Counted from the stretch's first letter, positions 26,444 through 36,545 are shown. The stretch is DNA of 64,000 bases from Pedobacter sp. Hv1 (GCF_001412215.1 NZ_LLWP01000008.1:310001-374000); one strand, 5' to 3'. Program-made: numbers and translations. The notes: a model not told the origin generated them from the sequence alone.

Positions 26444-26879
26444 GATCTTTTGTAGGGGAATAAGCCAATGTTAATTGGTTAACTTTATCTAAGGTTAAAA
26501 TCAGTTGCTCTTTTTCTTTGGCACTTAGTTTTTCGTTTAAATATTCATTAAACTTGATGACTACATTACTGGCCAATTTTCTTTTCTCGATTCCAAATGG
26601 CGTTAAAAAAACTTTAACAGAACGTTTATCGCCCATGGCAGTCTCTCTGTAAATCAGCCCTAGCTCTTCCATATTATTTAACATTCTGGATAAGCTGGTT
26701 GCCTTTACACCAAGCAATGCTGCCAAGGCCGAAACTGCCGTGCCCTCTGCTTCTATATTAATTAGCACGTAACCAATGGCCTGCGTAATGCCAAAGCCCG
26801 ATGCAATTTGGTTGTAGGTGTTGGAAACATTCTGCCAAACCACCTTTAAAAAATAATCTACTGTTTCTTTCTGCTTCAT
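26421..26879 (-). CDS. MarR family transcriptional regulator
   Basis: A 152-residue winged-helix regulator. The DNA-binding part has ALAALLGVKATSLSRMLNNMEELGLIYRE and a GDKRSVKVFLT wing. It is the first gene of the operon and overlaps fadN. It very likely controls the whole fatty-acid oxidation operon, including itself, in response to an acyl-CoA-like ligand. A palindrome right at its promoter fits autoregulation. Confidence 0.92.
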   Translation of the reverse strand: MKQKETVDYFLKVVWQNVSNTYNQIASGFGITQAIGYVLINIEAEGTAVSALAALLGVKATSLSRMLNNMEELGLIYRETAMGDKRSVKVFLTPFGIEKRKLASNVVIKFNEYLNEKLSAKEKEQLILTLDKVNQLTLAYSPTKDHDEQKNK

Positions 26880-26886
26880 TAATTAC

Positions 26887-26898
26887 TATGCTTGCATA
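26887..26898. promoter_or_regulatory. Candidate MarR operator
   Basis: tatgc-tt-gcata, a 12-bp inverted repeat located between the -7 box and the marR start codon, where a repressor would block transcription. Confidence 0.55.
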
Positions 26899-26899
26899 A

Positions 26900-26930
26900 C
26901 AAATTTAATGATTAATAATTAGAATGCAAA
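26900..26930 (-). promoter_or_regulatory. Promoter of the marR-fad operon
   Basis: On the minus strand TTTG (26927-26930), exactly 19 bases, then TAAATTTG (26900-26907). This is a full match to the Bacteroidetes sigma consensus, about 20 bases before the start codon. Confidence 0.78.
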
Positions 26931-27066
26931 TAGAAAATCAAAATATTTTTATGGCTTCATTTGTTCGGCTGTATCCTCTATTTTAAACGTCTAATACTTG
27001 ATATTTGTTGTTTTTTTTCCAGATCATTACAGTAATATCATTGTCAATTAAAACATCATTGTGGCT

Positions 27067-27670
27067 AAATAGATATTGATCATTCTTCTTTTCTGGAAAG
27101 CAGTACCTGTAGCGTTTCGGATCCGATACTCCCATTATACGCTGTACTGCGTGCCGCTTCCATCGGGTTTAGCTAACCCAAGACCGTAACTCTTTTGAAC
27201 ATTTAGCTTCCTGGCGCAATGCCCTTGTCAATTAAACCTGATTGTAGCGAACACGGAGCCGCAGGCGAAGTAAAGCGGAAAGCCTGCCTACCGCAGGCAG
27301 GCAGGACTGGTGTGGCTAAGAACCACTGACATTCGTTTCCTAATCAATTTGTTAAACATTATTGCGAGCAGGGATTGATCATTCTTCTTTTCTGGAAAGC
27401 AATACCTGTAGCACTTCGGTTCCGACATCCCCGCTGTACGCTTTACTGCGTGCCGCTTCCATCGGGTTTAGCTAACCCAAGACAGTAATCCTTTTGAACA
27501 TCTAGTTTCCCAGCGCAATGCCCTAGTTAATTAAACCTGATTGTAGCGAACACGAAGCCGCAGGCGGAGTAAAGCGGAAAGCGGGGCTGCTTTAGCCAAG
27601 AGAAACTGACACTCATTTCCTGATCTATTTATTAAAACACGATTGTCAACAAAATAGATATTGATCATTC
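27067..27670. repeat. Two tandem copies of a 299-bp non-coding element
   Basis: Copy one starts near 27075 and copy two near 27374; the words gatcattcttcttttctgga and gcgtgccgcttccatcgggt recur exactly 299 or so bases apart. The flank aaatagatattgatcattc occurs at both outer ends (27067 and 27652). Each copy has GC-rich hairpin-forming parts (for example gccgcaggc, and cctgcct / aggcagg in copy one only). No open frame is conserved. The remaining bases of 26931-27743 show nothing else except the terminator at 27694. Confidence 0.85.
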
Positions 27671-27693
27671 ATCATCTCTACCCTAAAGCGCAT

Positions 27694-27727
27694 AAAAAAA
27701 GCGCCCCAATAATTGGAACGCTTTTTT
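27694..27727 (-). terminator. Terminator of the OmpA-family gene
   Basis: aaaaaagcg and cgctttttt pair around an inner ccaa/ttgg stem. It lies 17 bases beyond the ompA-like stop codon and is T-rich on the minus strand. Confidence 0.75.
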
Positions 27728-27743
27728 AAAGATTCTGTTTCTA

Positions 27744-29069
27744 CTAGTATAACGTAAATTCTACTCTTCTGTTTTGTTGACGACCAGCTGCTGTGGCATT
27801 GCTTGCAATGGGTTGATCTTTACCATAACCTGTTGCTTCAATTCTACTTGCATTGGCACCTTGAGATACCAAGTAAGTTTTAATCGCCTCTGCCCTGTCT
27901 TTAGATAAACGCATGTTCAACTCTGCAGAACCTGTGTTATCTGTATGACCAGCTAATTTTAGGCTAAAGTTTTTCTCTACCAATAAAGCCGCAACTCTAT
28001 CTAAGGTAGGGTAAGATTTAGCACGGATGGTTGATTTACCCAAATCGAATTCTAAATTCGCAATGGCATCTCTAACTACTTTACGATCTGCTTCTGTTAC
28101 CACCACCTGAGTTTCTTTGATAATTTGAGGTTTTGGCGTAACCAATGGACAACCAGAACCATCTACCACTGTACCCGCAGGGGTGTTAGGACATTTGTCC
28201 AATTTATCTGCTACACCATCACCATCGCTATCTTTTAATAGCTCACCCATGTCGGCACGCAACCTTGCATTTTCTGCTTTTTGTGCATCAAGATCAGATT
28301 TTAATGCGCCCGCTTCTCTTCTGGCAGCTAAGGCTTCATCGTAAGTTGCAGCGGTTGGACTATAGAAGGCTAATTGTTTCCCTTTACCCAATGCAAACTC
28401 TAAACCAGCATAACCATAGCTGTATTTATCGTTTCCACCTCTTTCGTAACCGTCCATATTGTCGCCATCAACAAAGTTTACGGTATAACCTAAATCAAGA
28501 TTTACACCTTGAGATAAGCGAAACTTTGCACCCACACCAACTGGGACAATCATTTTGTCTACATTTTTGTTGGTTACACTTACATTTCCTGCTGTAGTTG
28601 TAGTGGCCTCGTAATTGGCAAAACCACCCCCTGCCGAAGCATAAAATTGCGCACCATTTTCTTGTTTAAACATGCTCCAATTGAACATATTTACCACCGC
28701 ACTTAAACTTGCTGAATAACGCAATTGAGTAGAGAAAGAACTAAAGGGACTTACATTTACAGTGCCATCTCTATATGGTTCTGCATTGTTTCCAGTTAAT
28801 TTACCTCTCAATCCGTCTGCACGTAATGCAAAATAAGGTGTAATTTGTTTCTTGATGTACAAGCCATAACCTAAATTGGTTTTCCAGTTAGAGAAATCTT
28901 CTTTTCCACCTAGCGGAGAAAAAGGCATTAATGCGCCTGCATTTACACCAATAGACCATGTTCTAAATGATGTAGAAGGGGCTGTCATTGGTTCTTGTGC
29001 TTGTGCAGCACTTCCAATAAATAGGGCAGCTAAGGCTACCGGCAATGTTTTAAATAATTTCTGTTTCAT
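27744..29069 (-). CDS. OmpA-family outer-membrane protein
   Basis: A 441-residue protein: signal peptide ending AQAQ, N-terminal beta-barrel (about 30-240), a short coiled coil, a calcium-binding TSP3-like turn DSDGDGVADKLDKCPNTPAG near 281, and an OmpA C-terminal peptidoglycan-binding domain (LAGHTDNTGSAELN, LSKDRAEAIKTYL, GQQNRRVEF-like end). It tethers the outer membrane to the cell wall. It is monocistronic, with its own terminator. Confidence 0.93.
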   Translation of the reverse strand: MKQKLFKTLPVALAALFIGSAAQAQEPMTAPSTSFRTWSIGVNAGALMPFSPLGGKEDFSNWKTNLGYGLYIKKQITPYFALRADGLRGKLTGNNAEPYRDGTVNVSPFSSFSTQLRYSASLSAVVNMFNWSMFKQENGAQFYASAGGGFANYEATTTTAGNVSVTNKNVDKMIVPVGVGAKFRLSQGVNLDLGYTVNFVDGDNMDGYERGGNDKYSYGYAGLEFALGKGKQLAFYSPTAATYDEALAARREAGALKSDLDAQKAENARLRADMGELLKDSDGDGVADKLDKCPNTPAGTVVDGSGCPLVTPKPQIIKETQVVVTEADRKVVRDAIANLEFDLGKSTIRAKSYPTLDRVAALLVEKNFSLKLAGHTDNTGSAELNMRLSKDRAEAIKTYLVSQGANASRIEATGYGKDQPIASNATAAGRQQNRRVEFTLY

Positions 29070-29346
29070 AAGAGAGATATTATAATAAGCTAATGTTATT
29101 TACAATATCTATAGGCAATCAATGTACCAAACTCGATACAAAACAATGCCAAACAGCGCTATTTATCTTATAAACAAGCCGTTAAATCACCTATACAACT
29201 CTGAGGAATTGTTAAAAAGTGTTAAAAAAGTGTGCACATTGCTATACAGTTGAAGCTGATAAGCAGCACAAAAGCACAATTGAATTGATATGCCTGTTGG
29301 CCAAGCTTTTAACTCTAGCGAAATACTTAACTATAACGATAAACAA

Positions 29347-31059
29347 TTAAGGAATATTGCCTGCAAATTTCCATTGCGTGCTAAAATTTTCTGGCAACAA
29401 TTGATTGGTTAAAATTGCCCTTACCATTTCAACCGGCATGTTGTTCTCTTTCAAAATGCGATCGTGAAACTGAATATTGCTCATTTTACCACTTGTTACC
29501 AATTCTTTATGCAATGCCCTAAACTCTAAGCCTCCCAACATGTATCCAATTTGATAGAGTGGTCCGTAACCACCCGTAAAAGAACGACGTACTTCGGCTT
29601 CGGCATTGGCTCTTTCAAACCCTACTCGTTCTACCAGAAAATCGATACACTGTTTTGGGGTCCATTTACCAAGATGGTAGTTCATAGAGAAAATGATACG
29701 GGCACAACGGTGCATACGCCAAAACAACATACCGATTTTATCTTCTGGTGTTTTAGCAAAGTCCTTATCCCACAGCAACATTTCCCAATATAACGACCAG
29801 CCTTCTGTCCAGAATGGAGTGCTAAAAGTTCTGCGGTAAGGTTTGTATCTGCTCTGCATAAAATATTGCAGGTTATGGCCCGGAATTAATTCGTGGAACA
29901 CTACTGCTCTAGAAAAATGACGGTTGTTACCTCTTAAGGTCATCATTTTTGCATCTTCTGTCATGTCTTCGGTTGGGTAGGCAATCAATACCGACTCGCC
30001 ACCTAAAAAGAAAGGGGCAAACAATTGTTCTTGCGGACTTAACATACGCATACGCCAGCCTTCTTTAGCTAGTGCTGGCACTGTAATTAATTTATTCTGC
30101 TCTATAAAATTAATAGCTTCATTGGCCAATTCGTATACCAATTCTGGTTGTTTACCTAAGGCAGGATAATCTGTTTTTACTTTTTCTAGGGCTTTTTTCC
30201 AATCGTTGCCAAAACCCATTTGGTTAGAGGCCTTTAACATTTCGGCATCGCACCAAGCAAATTCTCTAAGCGCAATGGCTTCAATCTGCTCTGGGGTATA
30301 GGCAATCATTTCGTCTTTTAGGCCACTCAACAAGGCTGCTCTTCCAATGGGGTTTCCTAAAATACCACTACCATCGTCTTTGGCATTAGAAAGTTTTGCC
30401 GTTTTGCCCAGTTCGCTAGCATATTCTTTTAAAGCTTTTAACACTTCTGGGTAGCTCTCTTTAGTAGCCTTAGTAAATTGTGGGTCGTAACCATCATAAA
30501 ACTTATATGCTTCGGTAAATACCGTTACATATTGGTTAACCGTTTGTTGTGCCCAATTAGCCTGCATAGGTGTAATCACCAATTGTCCGTTACGGAAAGA
30601 TTTTGTGGTATTTTCTATTGCTGTTGTTAATTGTTTAAAGTTTGAAGCTGTGGTTTGACCGTCTTGTTGCGTACCTATTCTTCTTTTCTGTTCAAAATCT
30701 ATGATGGTTTTGGCAAAAGGAACGGTAAAGTTCGATGTTTTAAATTCGGCATAAGCTGCTTTTGAGGCTGCAGCATCTACATTGATATCGCGTTTAAGCA
30801 AAGTATAATCTACGCGTTCGTTTACATTTAGCTTGGCAAATGGCAGGGCTTTTAACTTGGCTAACCAGCTGGCATAAAACCGATCCATCCTTTGGAAGTA
30901 TTCTTCAGAACGTTTTAAGCTGTACTTGCGGTTCAGCATTGTTTCGTCAGACTGGTATTGGTTAATGTAAGGGCTTAATAAGCTGGCCTCATTGCTTTGT
31001 GCAAAAGACACCTGTAGCGAAAGTGTAAGGGCGAGAAGCGAAAAAAATAGTTTGCGCAT
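29347..31059 (-). CDS. DUF885 family exported protein, probable metallopeptidase
   Basis: A 570-residue protein with a signal peptide (ending SFAQS). The DUF885 fold is mostly helical and related to M32/M2-like peptidases. The likely zinc motif is HELIPGHNLQ, followed about 30 residues later by FWTEGWSLYWE, whose glutamate would be the third ligand. It probably cleaves peptides in the periplasm. No operon partners are seen. Confidence 0.87.
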   Translation of the reverse strand: MRKLFFSLLALTLSLQVSFAQSNEASLLSPYINQYQSDETMLNRKYSLKRSEEYFQRMDRFYASWLAKLKALPFAKLNVNERVDYTLLKRDINVDAAASKAAYAEFKTSNFTVPFAKTIIDFEQKRRIGTQQDGQTTASNFKQLTTAIENTTKSFRNGQLVITPMQANWAQQTVNQYVTVFTEAYKFYDGYDPQFTKATKESYPEVLKALKEYASELGKTAKLSNAKDDGSGILGNPIGRAALLSGLKDEMIAYTPEQIEAIALREFAWCDAEMLKASNQMGFGNDWKKALEKVKTDYPALGKQPELVYELANEAINFIEQNKLITVPALAKEGWRMRMLSPQEQLFAPFFLGGESVLIAYPTEDMTEDAKMMTLRGNNRHFSRAVVFHELIPGHNLQYFMQSRYKPYRRTFSTPFWTEGWSLYWEMLLWDKDFAKTPEDKIGMLFWRMHRCARIIFSMNYHLGKWTPKQCIDFLVERVGFERANAEAEVRRSFTGGYGPLYQIGYMLGGLEFRALHKELVTSGKMSNIQFHDRILKENNMPVEMVRAILTNQLLPENFSTQWKFAGNIP

Positions 31060-31162
31060 GGCTGATCGATTAGTTTGTGGTTAATGTAACTGAAACTACC
31101 TGATCTTGATCTCTTGCCAAACACGCCTTTGGTAGCCTACATTGGTAATAGCCGCAATATAA

Positions 31163-31210
31163 TTAAAAGTAAAAAGTATTTGGTAAAAGTTAAAAGTGGA
31201 AAGTAGAAAG
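31163..31210. repeat. Purine-rich aaagt repeat tract
   Basis: Degenerate repeats of aaaagt / ggaaagt in the gap between two minus-strand genes. Similar tracts lie at 36701-36814 and 44120-44173. Confidence 0.5.
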
Positions 31211-31308
31211 ATGCAATACCTATGGATGATGAAAGGCTAAAAGAGCCACCAAATGAGCCATTGAGCTAATGAACCTATTTATTTGCTATCTAAATAGTTA
31301 CAATACTT

Positions 31309-32847
31309 TTATTTTTTACCTTGCAATAAAGCAACTTTATAAGTTACGCCTAGGTTAACAAAGCTACTGCTTAAGCCACCATCTAATGCTTTTACATGAC
31401 CAAATGAGCTTCGCAGATCTAAAACCGGAAGCAGGTGGTATTGTAAGCCAACACTAGGTTTAACGATCAGACCTTGTCCTACATCCATGTTACCACCTCC
31501 AGAGCCACCTGCCATTACTTGTGCAAATGCTTTAAACTTGGTGTGCATTTTATCTGCCGTTGTTACACCAAGCCCAAAAGTGCCTTCTCCATAAGCTCCA
31601 GCATTGCCAAAGTTGGCGAAAGATACATGCGTAGCCAAGTACCACTGTTTTTTAAGATAGAAATTGATCTGGGTAAACACCTGTTGCATATTTTCGGTTG
31701 GGTTTACCTGTCTTTTTGCATTAAAATAGATTTCCTGACCTGCAATAATTTCTAGTCCTTTAAAAACAGCCGAATCAAAATGTTTATCATTATCGTACAC
31801 AAACCCATTTTGTTGCAGGTTAAATTGTAGGGCAAGACCAAGGGTTGAACCATAGAAATGTTGATTAGGTGTCATCAACAAACCTTTGTTCAAACTGATG
31901 CTGATGTTTTTCCAAATTTTTTGGGTAATGGAAATATCTGGATAAATTAAAAAGCCGCCTTGCGTATCTACACCACCACCGCCTCCAGGGCCTAGACCAA
32001 ATTTCAATGCAATATTTGTGTTGTCGTTAAAGAATAAAAAGCGATGTCCGTAACCCACCAAAACATCTAAATACCCGCCTTGAATTCCTTTATAAGCGCC
32101 ATCTGCCCTAGCAAATAGAAAGTCGTTTCTCCCAAGGTCGCTGCTCAGCTCGAAACCTACCAATTGAATGGTTCTTCCTACCAAAGAATTTCCAGTGGTT
32201 TCTTGCGATTTCTTTTTTGGAGACAACTGATTAAAACGCAATGCGAAACTGACGTTTTTACTCTTGGTATTCCATTGTGTATTTTTAGCTTCTGTATAGT
32301 TGATCGTTTTTTCAGAATCTGCAAAAGGTGCATGTTTTAACTGGAATGGAATACGAACGGCATAGTTCAATTGGCTACCCTTGATTAGGCCACCATCAAA
32401 AAAATTAATGTAACTATAACCCGCAGTGATTGCAAATTTTGGGAACTGATACCCTAAATTAACATGCGATAAAACCACAGCACCGCCCCCATCGGGTGCA
32501 TCGGCACCACCACCGCCACCAAAATAGGCACCAGCATCAACAAATAGTTGCTTACTGATGTTAGCTTGCACTCCCGCTTTAAGACCAAGGGTAAAAAAAC
32601 CACCTCTCAAACCCGAAACTGCCCCATAATAACCCAAACCAGCATAAAAATTTTTGTTGATATTGAGGTTGTAATGTATGCCAGTAAGTCCTATGTTTTT
32701 TTCTCCATTGGGCATTTTAACAGCTAAAAAGTCTGCCTGTAAAAAACCTTTCTGCTTGTACCTTGGAATTAAACGAACCGAATCTTCTTGCGAAAAAGCA
32801 GTGAAAGAGAACAGCAAAAAAAAGAGGGTTACGAGTGCTTTCATCAA
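31309..32847 (-). CDS. Predicted outer-membrane beta-barrel protein
   Basis: A 512-residue exported protein with a clear signal peptide (FSFTAFSQ). The rest consists of alternating hydrophobic/aromatic strands separated by Gly-rich turns, including GGGGGADAPDGGG and GPGGGGGVDTQGG, which are repeated near-identical loops. I do not recognise the family. The pattern suggests a 16- to 20-strand barrel, made of two internally similar halves. A TAGATTTG-like -7 box (32889-32896) lies upstream without a good -33. Confidence 0.75.
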   Translation of the reverse strand: MMKALVTLFFLLFSFTAFSQEDSVRLIPRYKQKGFLQADFLAVKMPNGEKNIGLTGIHYNLNINKNFYAGLGYYGAVSGLRGGFFTLGLKAGVQANISKQLFVDAGAYFGGGGGADAPDGGGAVVLSHVNLGYQFPKFAITAGYSYINFFDGGLIKGSQLNYAVRIPFQLKHAPFADSEKTINYTEAKNTQWNTKSKNVSFALRFNQLSPKKKSQETTGNSLVGRTIQLVGFELSSDLGRNDFLFARADGAYKGIQGGYLDVLVGYGHRFLFFNDNTNIALKFGLGPGGGGGVDTQGGFLIYPDISITQKIWKNISISLNKGLLMTPNQHFYGSTLGLALQFNLQQNGFVYDNDKHFDSAVFKGLEIIAGQEIYFNAKRQVNPTENMQQVFTQINFYLKKQWYLATHVSFANFGNAGAYGEGTFGLGVTTADKMHTKFKAFAQVMAGGSGGGNMDVGQGLIVKPSVGLQYHLLPVLDLRSSFGHVKALDGGLSSSFVNLGVTYKVALLQGKK

Positions 32848-32954
32848 AAACTTGTTTACTATTTCTAGTTTGGATATTCAATTTTAAACAAATCTAAGAT
32901 TAACTCTGTATTCCTGTATAACTTTAATTATAAATAAGTACTGATCTGTACATA

Positions 32955-33045
32955 TCATTTATCCAGGTCATTAGGTCTTAAAGCATTGCGCACTACCAGT
33001 TTTCCATCTTCTAAAATAAGGTAACGCGGAATTGAATAACCCAAT
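32955..33045 (-). pseudogene. Fragment of a thioredoxin-like gene C-terminus
   Basis: On the minus strand a short frame reads GYSIPRYLILEDGKLV and ends RNALRPNDLDK before a TGA. This is the cis-proline strand and tail typical of TlpA/thioredoxin-like proteins of Bacteroidetes. An in-frame stop precedes it, and no Cys-x-x-Cys part is present nearby, so it is a decayed remnant. Confidence 0.6.
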
Positions 33046-33079
33046 TACAAAAATAGAAATAGCCTAAAAATGTGATCAA

Positions 33080-34798
33080 TTACCATCCAATAGCCTTGTC
33101 ATCTCCTCTTGGGTCTGCACCACCTTGGTAATAGCCCCATTTGGTTTTCAGAATGGCATCTACCCTTCCAATAGGACCACGGGGAACAATTTTATAGCCT
33201 TTTGCTTTGAGTTTAACGGTGGTTAAACTGTCTAATGCTTTTTCTTCTACATCTACCTGATCTGGCAACCATTGGTGATGGATTTTTTTGGCATTTACAG
33301 CCGACTGCATTGATTGGTTGAAATCAATTACATTTAAAATAGTCTGGAAAACAGAGGTAATAATGGTAGAACCACCCGGGGTACCTACTACCATAAACAA
33401 TTGCCCGTCTTTGGCTAAAATTGCAGGTGTCATTGAACTTAACATTCTTTTGCCCGGAGCTATAGCATTGGCCTCGCCACCTACCAATCCGTACATATTA
33501 GGTGCACCCGGTTTAACCGAAAAGTCGTCCATTTCGTTATTGAGCAAAAATCCTGCTCCTTTTACTACTACAGCTGCCCCATAAGAACCATTTAAGGTAG
33601 TGGTAATGGAAACGGCATTGCCGTCTCTATCTACAATAGAAAAATGGGTGGTTTCTTCATGTTCTGTAGGTGCAATTTCGCCAGCATTGATTTCGGCACT
33701 TGTGCTCGCTTTTTGCCAGTTAAAGGTGCTCATGCGTTGTTTAATGTACGCATCTTCAATCAGTTTGTTTTGCGGTACAGGATAAAAATCTGGATCACCC
33801 AAGTGTGCTGCCCGATCTGCATATACCCTACGCTCTGCCTCTACCATTAGCTGCACGGTAGAATCTGAGTTAAAACCCCATCTTTGTAATGGATAAGGTT
33901 CTACAGATTTCAATAACTGCACTAATGCAATTCCTCCACTTGATGGTGGTGGCATGGTAATCACCTCATAACCTCTATAATTCCCGGTTACAGGTTTACG
34001 CCATACGGCTTTATAATTGGCCAAGTCTTGTTTGCTGATGATACCTCCGCCACGTTGCATTTCTGCTACGATCGAATCGGCTACCGCTCCTTCGTAAAAT
34101 CCATTTCTACCTTTTTCTTTGATCTGTTTTAGGGTATTAGACAGTTCAGTTTGCACCAAGACATCGCCTTCAGTCCATGTAGTTTCTTTAACCAAAGCTG
34201 TACCTAGCGGATTTAGTTTTTTAAACCTGGCTTTGAGCCCATTTAATTCTCTGGCCTGTCTGGCAGTTAGTTTAAAGCCACTCCCAGCTAAACGTACAGC
34301 TGGCGCTAGCAGTTCTTCCCATTTTAAGCGTCCATATTTTTGATGTGCTTCGGCCATGCCTGCTACAGAGCCCGGTACACCCGCAGCCAATTGTCCATAC
34401 AAACTTTTGTCGACAATGGGGTTGCCTGTGGCATCCAGATACATATCTCTTCCTGCACCTGCTGCTGCTTTTTCTCTAAAATCGAGGGTATTGCTTTCGC
34501 CTTTGGCAGAACGATACACCATAAAACCACCGCCACCAATGTTTCCTGCATTGGGGTATACCACAGCCAGAGCAAACTGAACGGCCACTGCCGCATCTAC
34601 TGCATTGCCACCTTTTTTAAGGATATCGACACCCACTTGCGAAGCCAACTCACTGGCCGAAACCACCATCCCGTTGCGGTATTCGCCACTGTTATTTTTA
34701 CCTAGTTGGCCACCGGCACAACCCAAAAATAGGCTACTTGCCAATAAGGAAACAGCAAGTACGGCTAGCGTTAATTTATGCTTTGTAGTTTTCTGCAT
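33080..34798 (-). CDS. ggt: Gamma-glutamyltranspeptidase
   Basis: A lipoprotein (LFLGC) of about 572 residues that hydrolyses or transfers the gamma-glutamyl group of glutathione. The autocleavage nucleophile is the first Thr of EETTHFSIVD (near residue 383). Other marks are GNAVDAAVAVQFALAVV, GGGGFMVY, NNEMDDFSVKPG, SSMTPAI and GTPGGSTI. The start at 34798 (MQKTTKH) is preferred over 34828. The gene overlaps the 3' end of the acyl-CoA synthetase gene by 23 bases. Confidence 0.93.
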   Translation of the reverse strand: MQKTTKHKLTLAVLAVSLLASSLFLGCAGGQLGKNNSGEYRNGMVVSASELASQVGVDILKKGGNAVDAAVAVQFALAVVYPNAGNIGGGGFMVYRSAKGESNTLDFREKAAAGAGRDMYLDATGNPIVDKSLYGQLAAGVPGSVAGMAEAHQKYGRLKWEELLAPAVRLAGSGFKLTARQARELNGLKARFKKLNPLGTALVKETTWTEGDVLVQTELSNTLKQIKEKGRNGFYEGAVADSIVAEMQRGGGIISKQDLANYKAVWRKPVTGNYRGYEVITMPPPSSGGIALVQLLKSVEPYPLQRWGFNSDSTVQLMVEAERRVYADRAAHLGDPDFYPVPQNKLIEDAYIKQRMSTFNWQKASTSAEINAGEIAPTEHEETTHFSIVDRDGNAVSITTTLNGSYGAAVVVKGAGFLLNNEMDDFSVKPGAPNMYGLVGGEANAIAPGKRMLSSMTPAILAKDGQLFMVVGTPGGSTIITSVFQTILNVIDFNQSMQSAVNAKKIHHQWLPDQVDVEEKALDSLTTVKLKAKGYKIVPRGPIGRVDAILKTKWGYYQGGADPRGDDKAIGW

Positions 34799-36545
34799 CT
34801 TTATAGATCTGATCAATTGTTGCGGCATTTTTTTCCAATACCACTTTACGTTTAAAACTCAATTTAGGGGTAAGCTCACCTCCGTCTATACTAAATTCTT
34901 TGGCCAACAAGGCAAAACGTTTCACCTGTTCCCATTTGCCAAATTCGGCACCCAGCTGGGCAATAATTCTGGTATATTTATCCAATACTTGTGCATTGGT
35001 AATCATTTCTTCGTTGGTAGTATAAGGAATTCCTTTTTTCTGGCACCATGTTTTTAGGGCCGCAAAGGTAGGCACGATCAAAGCTGCTGGGAATTTTCTG
35101 TTTTCGCCCAATACCATAATCTGCTCAATTAATGGCGATTCTTTATACCTGTTTTCTAACATCTGTGGGGCCACATATTTACCACCAGCAGTTTTAAAAA
35201 TCTCTTTTTTACGATCGGTGATCTTTAAGAATTTACCTTCTAAAATCTCACCTATGTCTCCGGTATGGAACCAGCCTTCTTGGTCAATACATTCGGCCGT
35301 AAGATCTTCTCTTAAGTAATACCCTTTCATTACGTTATGACCACGCACCAAAATCTCGCCATCTTGCGCAATCTTAATTTCTACGCCTTCTATTACCGAA
35401 CCTACGGTACCAAACATGGTGGCATCAAAATGGTTAACGGTAATTACCGGCGAAGTTTCTGTTAGCCCATAACCTTCGAATATCGGCATGCCTGCTGCCC
35501 AAAAAATACGGTTCAATCTAGGGTTTAAAGCGGCACCGCCAGAAACGATTACAATGATGTTACCGCCCAAGGCTTCTTGCCATTTTTTAAATACCAATTT
35601 ACGGGCTATACCCAATTTAAAATTGTACCACCAGCCTTTGTTATGGTCGAATTTTTCGGCCAGCGCCAAAGACCAAAAGAAAATCCCTCTTTTAATCCCT
35701 GTTAGGTCTTTCCCTTTTTCCATAATCTTATCGTACACCTTTTCTAATAGACGGGGTACGGTAGAAAAAGCATTCGGTTTTACATATTGGATATCGGCTA
35801 CAATGGTATCGGTACTTTCGGCATAATATACAGCTACACCAGTATAGGCATAGAGGTAAGAGATCATTCTTTCGAAAATATGCGACAGCGGCAAAAAGCT
35901 CAATGCCTTTTCTAAACCCGGAGGGATCAATACTGAAGATTTCTCAAAATTCTCTACCAGGTTATGGTGGGTTAACATTACGCCCTTAGGGGTACCCGTA
36001 GTGCCAGAAGTATAAATCAATGTTAAAATATCTTCACCTGTTACTGCATTTCTATAGGTTTCCAGATCAACATCGGTGGTTTTGCCTACGTTAACCAAGT
36101 CTTCCCAATAATCTACACCTTCAATTTTATTGAGTGTATAAATTTTAATAGGGTGGTTTAAGTCTTTGGCCACCGTTTTTACTTTATTGTAAATGGCCTC
36201 ATCGCTCACAAAAACAATAGTGATCTCCGCATTTTCGATGATAAACTTTATATCGTGCTCTCCCAAGGTTGGGTACAGTGGAATTTGATAGGCTCCTAAT
36301 TGCATAATGGCATAGTCGCAGATATTCCATTCTGGCCTATTGTGCGACATGACGGCAATTCTTGAACCTTTGCCAATACCCAATGTGGTTAAACCTTTGC
36401 TCAATTGATCGGTTACCTCACAAAATTCTTGTGTGCTGTATTTTTTCCATTCGCCATTTACCTTACCACTGATAAATTCTGTTTTCGGAAATTGCTCGAG
36501 ATTGTATTTTAGAAGATCGAATACTCTGCTGATGGTTGTAGACAT
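34776..36545 (-). CDS. Long-chain acyl-CoA synthetase (AMP-forming)
   Basis: A 589-residue adenylate-forming ligase that activates fatty acids to acyl-CoA, feeding the beta-oxidation operon at 20418-26879. Motifs: YTSGTTGTPKGVMLTH (P-loop), EGYGLTETSP, HTGDIGE and TDRKKEIFKTAGGKYV. It fits the FAA1/COG1022 branch. It has its own promoter (36613-36643). Confidence 0.95.
   Translation of the reverse strand: MSTTISRVFDLLKYNLEQFPKTEFISGKVNGEWKKYSTQEFCEVTDQLSKGLTTLGIGKGSRIAVMSHNRPEWNICDYAIMQLGAYQIPLYPTLGEHDIKFIIENAEITIVFVSDEAIYNKVKTVAKDLNHPIKIYTLNKIEGVDYWEDLVNVGKTTDVDLETYRNAVTGEDILTLIYTSGTTGTPKGVMLTHHNLVENFEKSSVLIPPGLEKALSFLPLSHIFERMISYLYAYTGVAVYYAESTDTIVADIQYVKPNAFSTVPRLLEKVYDKIMEKGKDLTGIKRGIFFWSLALAEKFDHNKGWWYNFKLGIARKLVFKKWQEALGGNIIVIVSGGAALNPRLNRIFWAAGMPIFEGYGLTETSPVITVNHFDATMFGTVGSVIEGVEIKIAQDGEILVRGHNVMKGYYLREDLTAECIDQEGWFHTGDIGEILEGKFLKITDRKKEIFKTAGGKYVAPQMLENRYKESPLIEQIMVLGENRKFPAALIVPTFAALKTWCQKKGIPYTTNEEMITNAQVLDKYTRIIAQLGAEFGKWEQVKRFALLAKEFSIDGGELTPKLSFKRKVVLEKNAATIDQIYKDAENYKA

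Noticed and set aside
27067..27670. Insertion sequence
   Set aside because: No transposase frame on either strand; it is a non-coding tandem repeat.
33288..34705. Several plus-strand frames of 60-120 residues
   Set aside because: All are antisense shadows of the ggt gene on the minus strand.
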